From NCBI GenBank assembly GCA_036925085.1, contig JAUPFP010000064.1, forward strand, positions 531,330 through 595,329: a stretch of 64,000 nt of DNA, written 5' to 3'. The position numbers were made by a program, and so were the translations under genes. The stretch comes from Brachycybe producta (taxonomy: Eukaryota > Arthropoda > Diplopoda > Playtdesmida > Andrognathidae). Under the pieces are notes generated by a model. It saw only the letters and a list, made by a program, of their open reading frames with translations. It was not told where the DNA came from and searched no databases. Below are positions 1 to 12,854 of this stretch, one piece after another (the stretch's first letter is position 1; every line of letters begins with the position of its first letter).

Positions 1-1462
1 CAACAGGAGCAGTAGCAGCAGAGATCCACAAAATGTCTCTTTTTGTGTTCATTTTTATTAAAACTTCACTTGTCTGTCTATTTATGTGTTTGTCAACAAG
101 TAATTTTTCTGTAAGGCATCCTCCTCCTCCTCCTTCTTAAGCTTTAGGCTGGGTATTTGGGCTTCGTTTTAATCCGGATTTAATATCCGAGCACTTAAAA
201 GGCCTCATCCTTCCATCCACCTTTTGCGTTGTTGTTCTTGTTGTTGGTGTCCACATTTGACTTGACCGACAACTGAATCTCACTTTCTCTTTCTTTGTCT
301 TTTAACGTTGTTGCCTTTTTTTTTATCTGTTTTTGTTTGTACAATATTAAATTTTAATGTTCTTTTTCTTGTGCTTTCTGTGTTGTCTTGTTTTTGTGAA
401 TGTTATTAATGCAGTAGTAGTAGTAGGTAGTAGTAGGTAGTAGTTGTCCAATGTGGTATTTCTTATTCACCATTTGATGTTTTAAGTGGAAAGTTGGGCT
501 TTTGTTTTGGGGGAAGGAGAGGAAACTTTTATAAGCATAAAACTGATAAAAGTGATCCTTATGTGGTGGCATTATGGCAGATTTAAGAGCAATTTTATAG
601 ACAAACCGGTTCCCCAAAAAAAGAAGAAACATTTCTCTTATTTATGAGTTTGAGAGCCAAGAAGGAAATAAAATTAATGTCATTTAACTCTTTTCTGACA
701 TTTTTTTTCTCTTTCTCTTTTCTAATTTGATATCTTCTGACAATTGAGTTCTGACTCCTCCTCCTCCTTTCTGATCTTAACATTATAACCTTTCTGGTGA
801 GGCTGAACTTTCATGCCTGAAATTAAAACCTTTTTTTTTTTTTTTTTACTTCTTCTTATTTTAATACGTATCAAATTGGGTTTTTTTTTTCAAATTGAGT
901 TTTTTTTTCATCTTTTTTTTTGTACAATGTGAGGAAAGAGGAGGAATTTTTCTTTTCTAATTTTGAACTTTTGTGAAATGCAACGGTGCGTTGGTTTTGT
1001 TGGGGTTTCCATGGTAACCTATGGACGTCATTAATAGCAAAATACATTAAAGATGGAACCCACCAGGTGTGAGGTTCTCAGTTGGGACTACTACTACTAC
1101 TACAGTACTATTATACAGTATTATATGTGGATGTGCATATAGAGATGATGGGGGGGGGGGGTGGCCAGTTTTTGGTTCGCTTTTTCCACTTTGTTGATTA
1201 GCTGTGCATCAGTGGTCACTAGTAACAATTATTGGGCGATGGGTTTTAACGGGGAGATGATGGATTCAGATTAAGGGGATACTTGTGTATTGGGGGGGGG
1301 GGGCGGTGGCCGGTAGGGATCGATGAGTGGCTTTTTATGTACTAAAATACAAGGGATGTGTCGTCATATCATTCGAAATGGAAATTCGTTCTAAAAAAAA
1401 AAGTAAAAAGGTTAATTTGAAGTTAAACACGGATCATTTTCTGTGCAATTTCAAATAGTAAT
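1..1462. other. Non-genic T-rich DNA
   Basis: No recognisable gene or transposon. The stretch is very T-rich on the plus strand, with homopolymer T runs near 829-848 and 880-910, poly-G runs near 1150-1161 and 1292-1303, and a short TAG/TAGG triplet tract near 412-440. Small ORFs here translate to low-complexity protein and look like chance. Confidence 0.6.
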
Positions 1463-1671
1463 AACAGGCAGTTAGAAATCGGGGTTGAACTTCAGTTGGC
1501 TTCGCCCTTGTCATGACGACCGGCAACTTTCAATTGGTTTGTTGTGTGGTTCGACGTTGAAAAGGGTGGAGTATGTGACGTTAGACTACATAACCAACCA
1601 ATTAGAAGTTGTGTTCGTCATAAAAAAGGGCGGAGCCAACTTCTGTTCATCCCGTTTTCTAACTGCCTGTT
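1463..1671. mobile_element. MITE family A, copy 1
   Basis: A roughly 209-bp inverted-repeat element. The left end reads AACAGGCAGTTAGAAA and the right end is its exact reverse complement. Inside, both arms carry the GGCGGAGCC/GGCTTCGCC block, a TGACGACCGGCAACTT block and a CAATTGGTTTGTTG core. The same core and GGCGGAGC blocks occur near 14.5, 26.5 and 34.4 kb, so this is a family. No coding capacity. Its transposon superfamily is not clear because no convincing target duplication is visible. Confidence 0.8.
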
Positions 1672-2296
1672 AATGTAAGTGATGAGCTGTGGAGTGAAGA
1701 GATAATGAAGAGAGGCGCCTAGCCTTTCTTCGAATGAAGAAGGTGGGAGACGGAGAAAAAAGAGAGTGAAAGTGAAAAAAGTCGATTTGTATTTTTGATA
1801 ATTTTAAATTTTACATCGACTTTTTTTTCTGATTGCACACTTATTTTGGAGTGTTATAAACGTAGATAAAACTTAAAAGGATCAGCATTATTTTAGGCAA
1901 AATTCGGAATTTTTTTTATCGATGAATGCAAAGGTGTTTTTTATCGTGATTGTTTAAAATAAACTTACTTAATTGGAGTATTTAAAATGACATATTTTAC
2001 GGTATTTAAAATGACCGTTTTATGATAAATATTTTCGAATTTTTGTTACTTTCACGAAAAGTTATTTTTAAAGATAAGGTCATAAAAATTGACTATTCTA
2101 GTTTCTAATAACACTTCGTATTTTTTTTTAAAAAAATGTTGCTTCTGAAAAAAAAAATTATCGCAAGTTTTAATTTTATTACCAACTGTTTTACAATAAA
2201 CGAATTCAGTCAATAAGTTTAGTAAAATTGTTCACAATTTTTGTGTTTCTTGCATTGAACAACTGAATTTCGAACTGCGATTAATTCTGTCTTTCA
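1672..2296. other. Non-genic AT-rich DNA
   Basis: AT-rich sequence with no recognisable gene, repeat family or long inverted repeat. Confidence 0.5.
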
Positions 2297-2551
2297 AGTG
2301 CAAAATGAAGAGAAACGTGAATGTGTTTTAGAAACTAGAAGGGTAGCTCAATCACCAAAGGGTATTTTATAAACTTTTTTTATATAGACAAGAATTTACA
2401 AAATCTCGTCTTGCTTAAAGTTGGGTCATTTTCCAAACTCACATAAAAAGCTTATAAAAAAAAAGATAGCAACATGAAAATACTCTTAACGGATTTAAGC
2501 TATCCTTTCTAGTTTCTTGAACACTTTCAAGTTTCTCTTCGTTTTGCACTC
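2297..2551. mobile_element. MITE family B, copy 1
   Basis: An inverted-repeat element of about 255 bp. The left arm reads AGTGCAAAATGAAGAGAAAC followed by GAAACTAGAAGGGTAGCT. The right arm repeats these blocks as reverse complement with a few mismatches. A related copy with the same GAAACTAGAAGGGTA block and the internal AACTCACATAAAAAG block lies at about 58530-58774. No ORF of note. The exact ends are uncertain by about 10 bp. Confidence 0.75.
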
Positions 2552-2610
2552 GAAAAACAGTATAATCTGAGTCTGAGAGGCATTTTTACACTTTAAAACC
2601 ACACACCCTT

Positions 2611-2914
2611 ATACCTTGTACACTCATACACAGTTAAATGCATTTAAATATTAAACACGTTCTACAGTGCCCTGTGAAGGACAAACAAACTGTATTTCAA
2701 ATTCAATTTAATTAGTTAATAATCTCAAAATATTGTCTTAATACTTAAATATAATTATATAAACTATTGACAAAATATTGATTTAATATTTCAATTTAAA
2801 ATATTAATAATTAAAGTCAATTTTTATTTGGGATTAAGTCCTTAACTGGATTCCGTATAATTCACCTAAACACATTTAACTTAAATTCATTTAGCTCATG
2901 TGTGTATAAGGTAT
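2611..2914. mobile_element. MITE family C, copy 1
   Basis: About 300 bp of very AT-rich sequence bounded by imperfect inverted repeats. The left end reads ATACCTTGTACACTCATACA and the reverse complement of the right end reads ATACCTTATACACACATGAG. The internal blocks ACAGTGCCCTGTGAAGGAC and AACTGGATTCCGTATAATTC also occur in copies near 50.6 kb (very similar) and 23.8 kb (more diverged). Non-coding. The superfamily is unknown. Confidence 0.75.
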
Positions 2915-3249
2915 TACACAGTTTTACTGAGGCGATTGATCAAGCGTCGCCGAATTGAATAAACGCTGAAAATTTAAATGATGTCGTCACCTACAATGAG
3001 GAAGACGATTTCCGATAAAGATGCGAAAAATGGCAAATAAAAGAGTATTTCAAATCTGATATTGTTTCAAATGAATTACCAGATTATTATTGGTATAAAA
3101 TAATACCCCCCAAAAAACTTAAATCCGCTTTTGTTTTCTTAGAACCTTTTTTTTTTCTTCACTAAATAAAACCTTTTAAAAACTAAAATAAAATATAAGT
3201 AGAAAAAAAAAACTATTTTCATCTTTTATGAAAATTCCTGAATAGAATA

Positions 3250-3251
<2 letters not shown>

Positions 3252-3307
<56 letters not shown>
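3252..3307. repeat. (TA)n microsatellite
   Basis: Uninterrupted alternating TA for about 56 bp. A short (GA)n tract follows near 3431-3446. Confidence 0.95.
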
Positions 3308-3309
<2 letters not shown>

Positions 3310-3833
3310 CTTAGGTTATTTTTGTTATGATAGAGCTCTTTTTATCGTTTGTTGTATAAATTTATTATTATTAAACTTCGAGAGTGTAACACATGCTGTG
3401 TTTCACATCTTTCTTGTAATAATAGTAAGCAGAGAGAGAGAGAGAGCGCCCCTTTTAGGCTTTTTACTATAAAGTATGTGCATACCAGGAAGGGGGACGC
3501 AGGTAAAACATATCCTGTTTTTTTTTAAAGTGAAAATCTCAGAAAATGATGAAAGAACGCATGTATTACGTTATATGCAGTTGTTAACATAAAAGTTAAT
3601 TTATTCAAAATTTTACTAGTCAAAAATTTCCAAACATAATGAATTCTGAAAATGAAATTTAAGAATTTTTTCTTAAATTTCAACAAAAGTTGTATCCTTC
3701 TAAAACCTTCATGAAACATTTTTATTAATCGAAATCTCATTAAATACTTGACATTTTGAATGATATAATTAATATTTGACTGAAGTTATTTGGCGTATGT
3801 TAAGTAGGGGGCCTAATATTAGCAATACAATGA
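3308..3833. other. Non-genic DNA
   Basis: No gene or repeat family recognised apart from the short GA tract near 3431-3446. Confidence 0.5.
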
Positions 3834-4095
3834 AGGCCCACTTCACATGGACCACTTTGTGGCGCCACTTAAGTTGGTGTTCACATGAGCCACCGTTTTT
3901 TTTTTTTTTTTTGCACCACAATGGCGATGAGATGTTGTTATGCAGTTATCAGTGATGTTGATAAAGGTCATAAGTGGAATGGACTGAATCAAGCCATTCA
4001 TTGTTTTCAATAGTGGTCAGTGTGAAGCAACAACCACTTTATATATCACCACAAAGTCGTGTTGTTACAAAGTTGTCCGCTTGTGAAACGGGCCT
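3834..4095. mobile_element. hAT-like MITE
   Basis: The left end AGGCCCACTTCACATGGACC pairs with the reverse complement of the right end, AGGCCCGTTTCACAAGCGGA. This AGGCCCGTTTCAC-type terminus is typical of short non-autonomous hAT-type elements in animals (family knowledge, recalled). The element is about 262 bp and non-coding. A clear 8-bp target duplication was not found, so the superfamily call is tentative. Confidence 0.6.
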
Positions 4096-5875
4096 AAAAG
4101 TGCCTGTTTTCAGAATAGACAATGGATTTCTCACTATAAGAATAGCTGCTTAGGTGTCAATAAAACGACTTTTTAAATGCCTTTTTTTTCAGAAGTGAAC
4201 AACTGTTTGATAATATGTTGTTGTCAATTATTTTCCTTTTTTGACATTATATGTAGCTTGTATATTTTTGAAAGATAATTCGTTTTTAAACAGGACGCGT
4301 TTTAACTGCGCCAACCAAAATATTAGCTCTCATATCGAATCTATCCATCCACCCTTCAGAAAATTGTATATAGGTAAAAAGCCTAACCATGAAAAACACA
4401 ACCCCACATTATTTCCTGCTTTTCTCTTCTTTTTTTTTTAGCATCTGTGCTAAATATAGATGCAAATATTTATTACTGAGCGGGGTTCTATTGGATTATG
4501 AATTCTAAATTATAATGTATGTTTTTGCCTTGTTTACTTTGGTGAAGAAGGAAATGGCATATTTTTGGCGCCTGACTTTGGATGAACAAAGAGGGAGAGA
4601 AAAAAAAAAAGGGGGGGGGGGTAGGGTGGTGGTGGGCTTTTAGCACTTCTGAAATGATTCAAAGTTGTGTCCGACTTCATTTTCTGATTGAGGGCTAATA
4701 CTTGTTTTATATTTTAGAGACAAAAGTGGACCTCATAAACGCGGTCATTGAACTAAAATGTTGTAACTCTTACCACCGTGTTCTAAACCGTTATTGAAAC
4801 CAAAGTGAAACTTAAAATAAACTTCAATAAAGCTACACTTAAAAAGTCACGATATGCGGGGGTAAATAAAAGAAAACAATGGGGAATAGAAATCGGCTTA
4901 CTTTTGCTTTTCAGATTGTGCAACACTATAAGGAGAAATTGAAAGTGTGTTAATTGTGTCTTTGTTTCATTGAAAGTGAGTAAATGTACAAAATGTATAG
5001 CTTGCAATTCCTTGGTGCGTCTCCATCAAGAATACTGTTGCAGCAGTATGGAGTCCCCTCTCCAAACTGCTAATTTAGTTTATTCTGTTGAAATGGTTCC
5101 ATGCAGAGCTACCAGGTTTGTTTCCGGGAAATATGATTACTTTGAAAGCGTAACTAATATTGGATGGGAGATGTGTTAGTAGTTTATAGGGCTGCCTTCT
5201 TTCTGCCTCAACCGTTGCTTTAAAAAATGTTAAGTGCAGGCTTGTCCCAAATCAACCACTTGGACACTCAGCAAAGCTTTATATATGGGGCAACGGTGAC
5301 CACTTTTCAGAAAGTAAGAGATTTTTTTCTCGTATTTTGGGTCATTTGTACCTAGGATGATTCGAAAATAGAATTTACTTCCAGAGGACGTTTGCTTATT
5401 AAACAAGGGATACTAATGCAGCCATAGTTATAGTAGGTGATAAAAGCTTATTTTGGCAATGCATTTCTATGCTGATTTTGGTCTAAATAGTTTCTCGGAC
5501 ACAGGCCCCAGATAGTCGAGCAACGGAATTCTATATCTGCAAAGTGTTGCATGATGGAAAAACTAAAAATTTAAAAACCATATGGAAGTTGTATATTGTG
5601 AAATGGACTTCATTTTAAACGTTCTATTTCATTTTAAAGTTATTACTGGTTGAACTTATTAAAATGATGGCCCATTTTTACCTTTACTGATTTAAGAAAT
5701 TGAGAGAACATCTGGTACTTTTATTAATAATATGAAATATATATATTTTTTTCATTTCTTGAACTATTCTTAATTTTCTTTTATATTACTGATATTGATG
5801 ATCTATATTAAAAAAAGGGGAAAACTCAAGTATGTTGGCATGACGTCTTTTCAGCTATTATTATTCCTTATTATA
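4096..5875. other. Non-genic DNA
   Basis: No gene recognised. Contains a purine-rich tract ending in poly-G near 4598-4621 and ordinary AT-rich sequence. Short ORFs at 4241-4441 and 4970-5179 show no recognisable motif. Confidence 0.5.
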
Positions 5876-6330
5876 CAGTGCGTTTCATATATATAGACGC
5901 ACCCCAAAAATGTGTTATATCTCGAGTCAAACTTGATGGATTCGCCTGAAATTTTCACCATAAATAGATCATCTTTTATTACAAACTATCTGTTAAATAG
6001 AATTTTTTTTTCTTAAAAAGGTAAAAATTAAAAAAATTAAAAACTGGAAAATGGCCGTTTCATAATTATAGACACACTAATGAACTTTTCACTTTAATTA
6101 AGTATTGTGACAAAATAACATTCGGAACCCAACAGTAACATTAAAATTTATAAGGTATATGACTGTCCTGATGTTTTAGAACTTAAAACATTGTTTTCTA
6201 CATACTTTAAACTAGATTTATAAACACAAATACAGAAATTCTGTCCCGAAGCAGCTAAAATGGCACTTTTCAACCTTTATATTGCAGCATATTCATGGCA
6301 ATATGCTTAATAATCACGTAGGATGATGTC

Positions 6331-6560
6331 CCAAAAGTTTTCTACAAGATTTAAGTCCGGGGGACACGCCGGCCATTTGAGAGTGGTGATATTTTGGTTC
6401 CGTAACCATTCCTTCATTAGGTTATTGGAGGAAACTGGGGAATTTTCTTGCTGGAATACTAAGCTAATGCTATGAAATTGATGTTTTATGGCTGTACATA
6501 CTCTCGTAACAATGTCTGAAAATCGCTGATATTTGTTTTGGTTGAAATAAAGGCAAAATT
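6331..6560 (-). pseudogene. Tc1-like transposase 3' fragment (left arm)
   Basis: The minus-strand translation of the left arm gives a C-terminal Tc1-like DDE transposase piece with the blocks QQENSP and LVENFWD. The tryptophan codon after VENF is intact here, whereas the right arm has a stop. As in the right arm, the residue that is normally the second catalytic Asp (QQDNAP in active Tc1 relatives) is Glu. The N-terminal DNA-binding domains and first catalytic Asp are absent. It is a relic that cannot encode active enzyme. Confidence 0.8.
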
Positions 6561-6777
6561 CCTCATTCCAAAGGTGCTAAACACTTCGCATATTGTCAGG
6601 CTTCCACCACCATTGGAAAAAATTCATCCAAGATGATTCTGATGGTTTTTATTATTTTCTTTATATTAGAAGGAGGTGAGGAGAAAACCACAATATTTTT
6701 CTAAACAAAATTTTGGCAGTGGGGGAGCCTAATAATATGGGGAAGATTTAGTGCCTTTGGTACGAGCAGCTTAGTTT

Positions 6778-7017
6778 TTGAAAAGCAGGCTCAGCCTTTA
6801 TTTCAACCAAAAGAAATATCAGCGATTATCAGACATTGTTACGAGAGTATGTACTGCCATGAAACATCAATTCCATAGCATTAGCTTAGTATTCCAGCAA
6901 GAAAATGCCCCAATTTCCTCCAATAACCTAATGAAGGAATGGTTACGGAACCAAAATATCGCAACCCTCGAATGGCCGGCGTGTCCTCCGGACTTAAATC
7001 TTGTAGAAAACTTTTAG
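6778..7017 (+). pseudogene. Tc1-like transposase 3' fragment (right arm)
   Basis: A 79-residue ORF containing FQQENAP, EWPACPPDLN and LVENF, the hallmark C-terminal part of Tc1-family (DD34E) transposases. From the E of QQEN to the E of VEN there are 34 intervening residues, the Tc1 spacing, but the second catalytic Asp is replaced by Glu. The frame closes at a TAG that replaces the Trp codon seen in the left arm. The helix-turn-helix domains and first Asp are missing. This is a dead fragment, present only as part of the fold-back element. Confidence 0.85.
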
Positions 7018-7714
7018 GACATCATTGTACGTGATTATTAAGTAGATTGCCGTGATCATACTACAATATCAAAGCTGAAAAGTGCCATTTTAGCTGCTTC
7101 GTGATAGAATTTCTGTAAATATGTTTATAAATCTAGTTTAAAGTATGTAGAAAACAATGTTTTAACTTCTAAAACATCAGGACAGTCATATACCTTATAA
7201 ATTTTAATGTTACTATTGTGTTCTGAATGTTATTTTGTCACAATACTTAATTAAAATGAAAAGTTCATTAGTGCGTCTATAATTATGAAACGGCCATTTT
7301 CCAGTTTTTAATTTTTTTAATTTTTACCTTTTTAAGAAAAAAATTCTCTTTAACAGAAAGTTTGTAATAAAAGATGATCTGTTTATGGTGAAAATTTCAG
7401 GCGAATCCATTAAGTTTAACTCGAGATATAACCCATTTTTGAGGTGCGTCTATATATATGAAACGCACTGTATAACTTACCTTACCTTACCTACCAACCT
7501 TTTCAATCGTTTATTTTTCAAGAGGAATTTCATTATAAAATTTAAGACTTAAGCTGAGGTTACTTAAATGAAAAACGATGCAAAAAAAAAGATAAATAAA
7601 AATTAGAAATTTGGGAGGGTTACTCAGCCTATAAGAAGCAGCATGTTTATGGAAAAACGGAATTAGACTAGTAAATGAATGAAATTCATAAAGGTATTTG
7701 ATGTGTAGGTATTT

Positions 7715-7759
<45 letters not shown>

Positions 7760-7760
7760 T
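7715..7760. repeat. (AAT)n microsatellite
   Basis: Uninterrupted AAT/ATA repeats for about 45 bp. Confidence 0.95.
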
Positions 7761-7933
7761 AATAATGAAAATAAAACGTTCTATGGAAGTTTGAAAACAA
7801 CAATTTTGTTTTCTTCTGTTCAGTTCAAGTTTATCGAAGAAGTTTTAGTGAAATGACTTTTAAAAGTTTTTTAATTTTTTCAATTATTGATTTTTCAAAG
7901 ATGGTGTTACAATGCCTAGACAAAGTGATGTTT

Positions 7934-7937
<4 letters not shown>

Positions 7938-7985
<48 letters not shown>
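7938..7985. repeat. (GA)n microsatellite
   Basis: About 24 uninterrupted GA units. Confidence 0.95.
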
Positions 7986-7990
<5 letters not shown>

Positions 7991-10231
7991 GGGAGTTAAT
8001 GGGTGCAATCGGAAACTAAAAAATGCCTTTATTCACCCTTAAATGGGACAGGGGGGCGGCTTTAAAGAAAACAAGCGTCAGCCTAGGGGTTAAATCTAAG
8101 GTTAAAATTGACTCAATGCATTTGTATGCTGCTTTTGAACTAAATATATTTCGTCTGCCATACATCCTCTGCCCAGCTTGCAGAGGAAATGTACACAGTA
8201 TTCATTAAAATCCATAAACGATATCTCTCGTTTGTGTACTTTCTTTCTTCTCTGTCGTCTGATTGGTCTTACGATAATCGAACGTTATTTCATGTTTAGC
8301 TCGTAATCATCCGGAAATTTGTATTTTTTTTCTCGCCCCTGATGGCATCATACAACCGGCTGACATACTACGTCATCGTCCATTCTAGATTCTACCAATG
8401 TAATTTTAACTAAAATACTATCGATTACATTGAAATTCATTACATATGGATGATATCATCGTTTCTGCGCTTCGCCCATTGGGAGATACGATTTATTTTT
8501 TTAAAGAAGTTGTAGTATATCTCAGGAAATGAAACGTCACTTGGACCACAAGAACCATCTTTAGTGGTCGAGTTCGACTGTAAAGTGACGTTGCGGGGGT
8601 GGTTGCCATGAAATCCATTGAATTATTAAAGTGAGATTAGTATAATCCGGTTCTTTTTAAAAGTGTGACATATTGATTTGAGACTTACTAATGGAGTTAC
8701 ATACTGGAAAAAAATACATATAAAAAATAAGAATTTTGCTGAATCTTTTGAGCCGATTAGATTTTCTTCTGTAGTCATTTTAAGTCTTTTTTTTAAGTAA
8801 CTTTTTTTCTAAAAAAAATTCGAAAGTATGTTTTAACATGTTTGTAATCTTTTTTTGAAAAATTGGCAATTTTTAGTTATTATCGAATGGAGCTTTATTG
8901 AATGAGCATTTGTTTGATTATTATAAGTTATCAATGGGACGTAGGGATTGCAATGATCGATTCACAATGATAATTCAATTTTAAAATGTTATGTTGACAT
9001 TTTTTGGATCACAATAAGTTGACATCCAGACAATATTTTTTTTTTTCGAAATTGTTAAAAATTTAAATGTTTATAGCAGTGTTTCCTAACCTTTTTTGAG
9101 TCTTCGAGACCTCCTACGCCAATTACAAAAGAATCACTAGCCCTATGAAATAGTTTTCAAATTAAGGTTCAAATATTGAAGACAGAGAACATTAATGTAC
9201 AATCATTTTGCATAAGGGCACTCTTGTCAGTGTCGATTAATTAGTGAAAATGACTAGTGACAGACGACGTCTAAGGTGAAGTTTTTGTTTTGATTTCCTT
9301 TCGTTTTTGAGGTTTGCTTCTAGTTAAAGCTGTGTTGCCACGGGGATAGTTTAAAAGGGTTGTATGATTTAAATCACACGACTTTTTTAAAAAAAAAATG
9401 AATTAAAACAAAAAAAAATGTTGAATTGAAAAATGTTTTTTTTTTTTCAATTTATATTTTATAACTGTAGTTTAAAGTAATAATTGAAGTAGTTCCATTG
9501 AATTTTAATCCACATTCTAAACGCCCAAATTGCATGTTTCTCGATTCCTAAGTTAGGAGTCGACTGATAAGTCATCAGTGTCAGCACAACTGTACAGCTA
9601 ATTGATAGTCATGTGATTGAAACAGTGAGTCGTCTTTTTGGTTTGATAAGCAGTTAAAGTTTGTATTTAAACAGTCCATATCTAAATAAAAGTTACTATT
9701 TAGTAAACTTAGTACTTTAGTATCTGTACTATAGCTCCTCTTATAAAGTAAGTGATGGTTCCATTTCGTACAGATTGTCCAAAAAGACAAAAGAAAAACC
9801 GTTTAAAAGACGTTTGCAAGAAATTAATGGTTAAACAGTTGTAGTAAACGCTCCTTTCGAAATGCATGGTTAAATAACTTCTTTCAGTTCATTTAACTAT
9901 AGATAAATTAGTTTTATTTAAATAATTTTAATTTTTTTTTTTCTAAAAAAAAATCAGAATTCTCCACAAGAATGCTGTCTACTTACCTGGTATGTTTCTA
10001 TTTACACGGGGATAAGGGGATAGAAAAAATCCATTAGCAAGTAGCTAGTTTTGGGGGCTAATTTTATTTCTAGAAACTTTATTTCCAAAATTGACTAGCC
10101 AATAAGTGAGCAAGTTGGTATTTCCACAGGGTAACTGGAAGTAGACCACATGACCACAAGACAGTAAAGTAGCCGGGTCCTTTTAGGACTTACCATAGTC
10201 TCGGTAATACGGGCAAGTTACTAGCAGGGCT
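7986..10231. other. Non-genic DNA
   Basis: No gene recognised. A hAT-style terminus (CAGTGTTTCCTAACCTTTTT) starts at 9077, but no matching right end was found nearby, so it may be a truncated element. The rest is AT-rich with poly-A and poly-T runs. Confidence 0.5.
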
Positions 10232-10265
10232 GTTTACTGTCCGCTAGCACTAGCGGATAGTAAAC
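10232..10265. repeat. Short hairpin, 15-bp arms
   Basis: GTTTACTGTCCGCTA and its inverted copy (one mismatch) separated by GCAC. Small cruciform-type palindrome of unknown role. Confidence 0.6.
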
Positions 10266-12763
10266 TAGCCACGTGACAATAAGGAACCTATAGTATTTTC
10301 GTGAAATTTGTCTTGTTTGCCAATTTAGCTTGATAAATAAATACTAGTGTTTTCAAATTAAAACAGAAAGCGTTTATTTTGACATAACTGTATATATCAT
10401 TTTGAAACTACTTTTTTGTCATTCTTTACTCTTCTAGTTTCTAATAAATTTTGAATTTATTTTTTTTTTTAAACTATTCTATGAATAATATTAGGAGGGG
10501 AACACTGAAAATAATGCCATTCTATTAATAGAAGGAAATAATTAAAAAACTTTATGTATTTATAAAAAAACTTATGCATTTTGCAATGGTCAATGAATTA
10601 TTCATGATTCGTGACGTTTGTATTGTGTGTGTATGTGGATATTTCTGTCAAGAGTGGATAATAAATTAATAAGGGAAAAAAAAAGTAGAGAAGTAATAAT
10701 GTTTGTGTTTGTTAATTTGTTTTTACTAAACTGTTTTTGTTTTTTTGACAAATGGTTTATTTTTAGTGAGACATGCTTACAATAATTGTGTATGTACTGC
10801 CTGCCTGCCGTCTGCTTTTATCTAGGGCACTATAGGATTATAAATTAGAATTGTGCTTACATATACTTGTGTAATAGTATATACATGTATAATTTACATA
10901 ATTATATGCCATGTCTGGAGAGGTTTCGTGTTCAGGTTCAATTTCTATACAATTGCTTTGGCAAACCATGTAAATTATGATCTATTTGGAGATATGTATA
11001 TATATATATATATAAATGTATATATGAATATATGAATACTAGTAGATTTGGAAATTGCGTGTCTCGCTTTCTACTTCGCTCTCTCACTCTTTCCCTCTAT
11101 CTCTCATTTTGAAAATCTTCATTGATAATTAATGATTTAATTGGGTTATAGACTTGTATAGGAATGTGTGAAAGTAAACACATTTTTACAAACGATAACA
11201 TTGGGTTTTCTAATATGTACAAAAATGCTTGCCTTGTCACTTGTGACGATGACCAATGATAAATGTTGACATTTTATGGAACATTTTCTACTTGACATAT
11301 TATGATGATGGTGGTGTGTTATGGATAGTAGTACTGTTATAACATGTTGAAATTGATGTTGCTGCGAATCTATTCTAGTAAAGCGGGTCATATCATGAGA
11401 AGAGTTTTACTCTACCGTAGTGGAAAGAACTAGACAAGGTGCAAAGTCAGTAATTTGTTGCTTAATTAGCTTGTTAGGCAATGTTCAGAAATTTACACTT
11501 TAAACACGCTATGCAAATTTGACGATTTAATAGCGAATTGGTGGTTTTATACATTGTCTACTAACTTCTAGTCACTTTAGTGTTGTTTTCCTATTATCAG
11601 TGCCGCAGAGGTAAATTGTGTTAAGTCACAAAATCTAAATTTCACAGGGGAGTGAGTCATATGAAAGTTTTTTTTTTCTTCATTGAAGGGAATAGGACTT
11701 AACCTTGTATAACCAACATCTAACAGCCAATGTTTAATGCTGTGGATGTAACACTGTTTACCACTGATAGAACTTGACAAGCTGATTCATAATATGTAAA
11801 AATCGTGTATTTATAAATGAGAAAATGGTACTTAACACAGTTTACCTCTGATGCACTCTTTTTTATTTAGTTGTTTAAATTTGATAGACCGCGTGCACAC
11901 CTCGAAGAGATGTAGTATAGCGGTAATTTAAGCTTGATCCGCGTCTCTACTGTACATGCACGTTGTTCAAATGCATTAACCAAAGATGGTATTGTGACCA
12001 TGCGCAATAGAAGAGTCTTTGCTTTACTGCTGCAGTACATCATGGTATGTACTAGACAGAAGTGTTGCGGACAAATATGGAGTTCTGTTAAATAAGCGTG
12101 AATGATGAGATGTCTACTGCTTTTAGTACGTACAGCATGTGTTGCATGTAGTTTAACATGAAAGAGTATACATGATGTAGTGGTGACATGTGCCTAAAAT
12201 TGAGTGCAACTTGTATAGTACTCAACTCTTTGTGTGAAATCACATACTTTTGGATTTAACAAAGAGATGTAATATGGTGGTAGTATGGTAGGTTAGTGGA
12301 CTCTAGTGGAGTGGTCAACACGATTTACCTGAACCGTCGTACTACAAGTGATTTTTCCTTTGAGAATACGATTGATTAGTGAACGAATTTAACTGATTCC
12401 AACTGACGCAAGCAAAGACATTTGCATAGTTTCACACGACGACGCATGGGTAGTGTACAATTTCGGGAAACAAATCAACATTACACATAAAAGTACATTG
12501 TATAGTTAGTTAGCAGACATACGTCTGAGAATGCCTTTCTAGAACTCAATGAAACACTCAGTAATGATGTTTTTTTAAAAGTTTTTTTGTTCTGAAAACC
12601 CGTGATGTAGAGCTGAAAAATTAAACTTATGAAACAATAGGAAAATTGGGGACTCGCAACAATAAAAACGTTGGAGTTTTTTATTTTTTTTATTTCAGAA
12701 TTTTCATCACGCTTTTAGGAATCAAATTATTTTCTGAATTCCATTTTGTGGAGTTTCTATTGA
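10266..12763. other. Non-genic DNA
   Basis: No gene, known repeat or long inverted repeat recognised. Scattered TA-rich tracts occur, for example near 10995-11015. Short ORFs at 11146-11391 and 11577-11780 show no recognisable motif. Confidence 0.5.
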
Positions 12764-12854
12764 GGTCTCTAGAACACCTTGATTAAAGATATACTGTATA
12801 TTATATATACTGTATATATAATATATATTTTTAATCAAGGTGTTTTCTGAGACC
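12764..12854. repeat. Hairpin with 23-24-bp arms around an AT core
   Basis: The left arm GGTCTCTAGAACACCTTGAT is answered by ATCAAGGTGTTTTCTGAGACC with one or two mismatches. The loop is almost pure A/T and itself contains repeated ACTGTATATA-type units. Probably a tiny MITE; no target duplication assigned. Confidence 0.75.

Larger units (their letters stand above)
5876..7470. mobile_element. Tc1-derived fold-back element with about 700-bp inverted arms
   Basis: A 1595-bp element flanked by TA on both sides (5874-5875 and 7471-7472), as expected for Tc1/mariner insertions. The ends CAGTGCGTTTCATATATATA and its complement are identical. The inverted similarity continues inward for hundreds of bases, to about 6650 on the left and from about 6700 on the right, leaving only a short spacer. 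Each arm includes the 3' half of a Tc1-like transposase, antisense in the left arm and sense in the right. The arms are not identical: about 5 differences are visible in the first 110 bp. The element is thus two inverted copies of the 3' end of one Tc1 element rather than an intact transposon. Confidence 0.88.

Noticed and set aside
9077-9200. Complete hAT-type MITE
   Set aside because: Only a left-type end (CAGTGTTTCCTAACCTTTTT) is visible and no matching right end was found.
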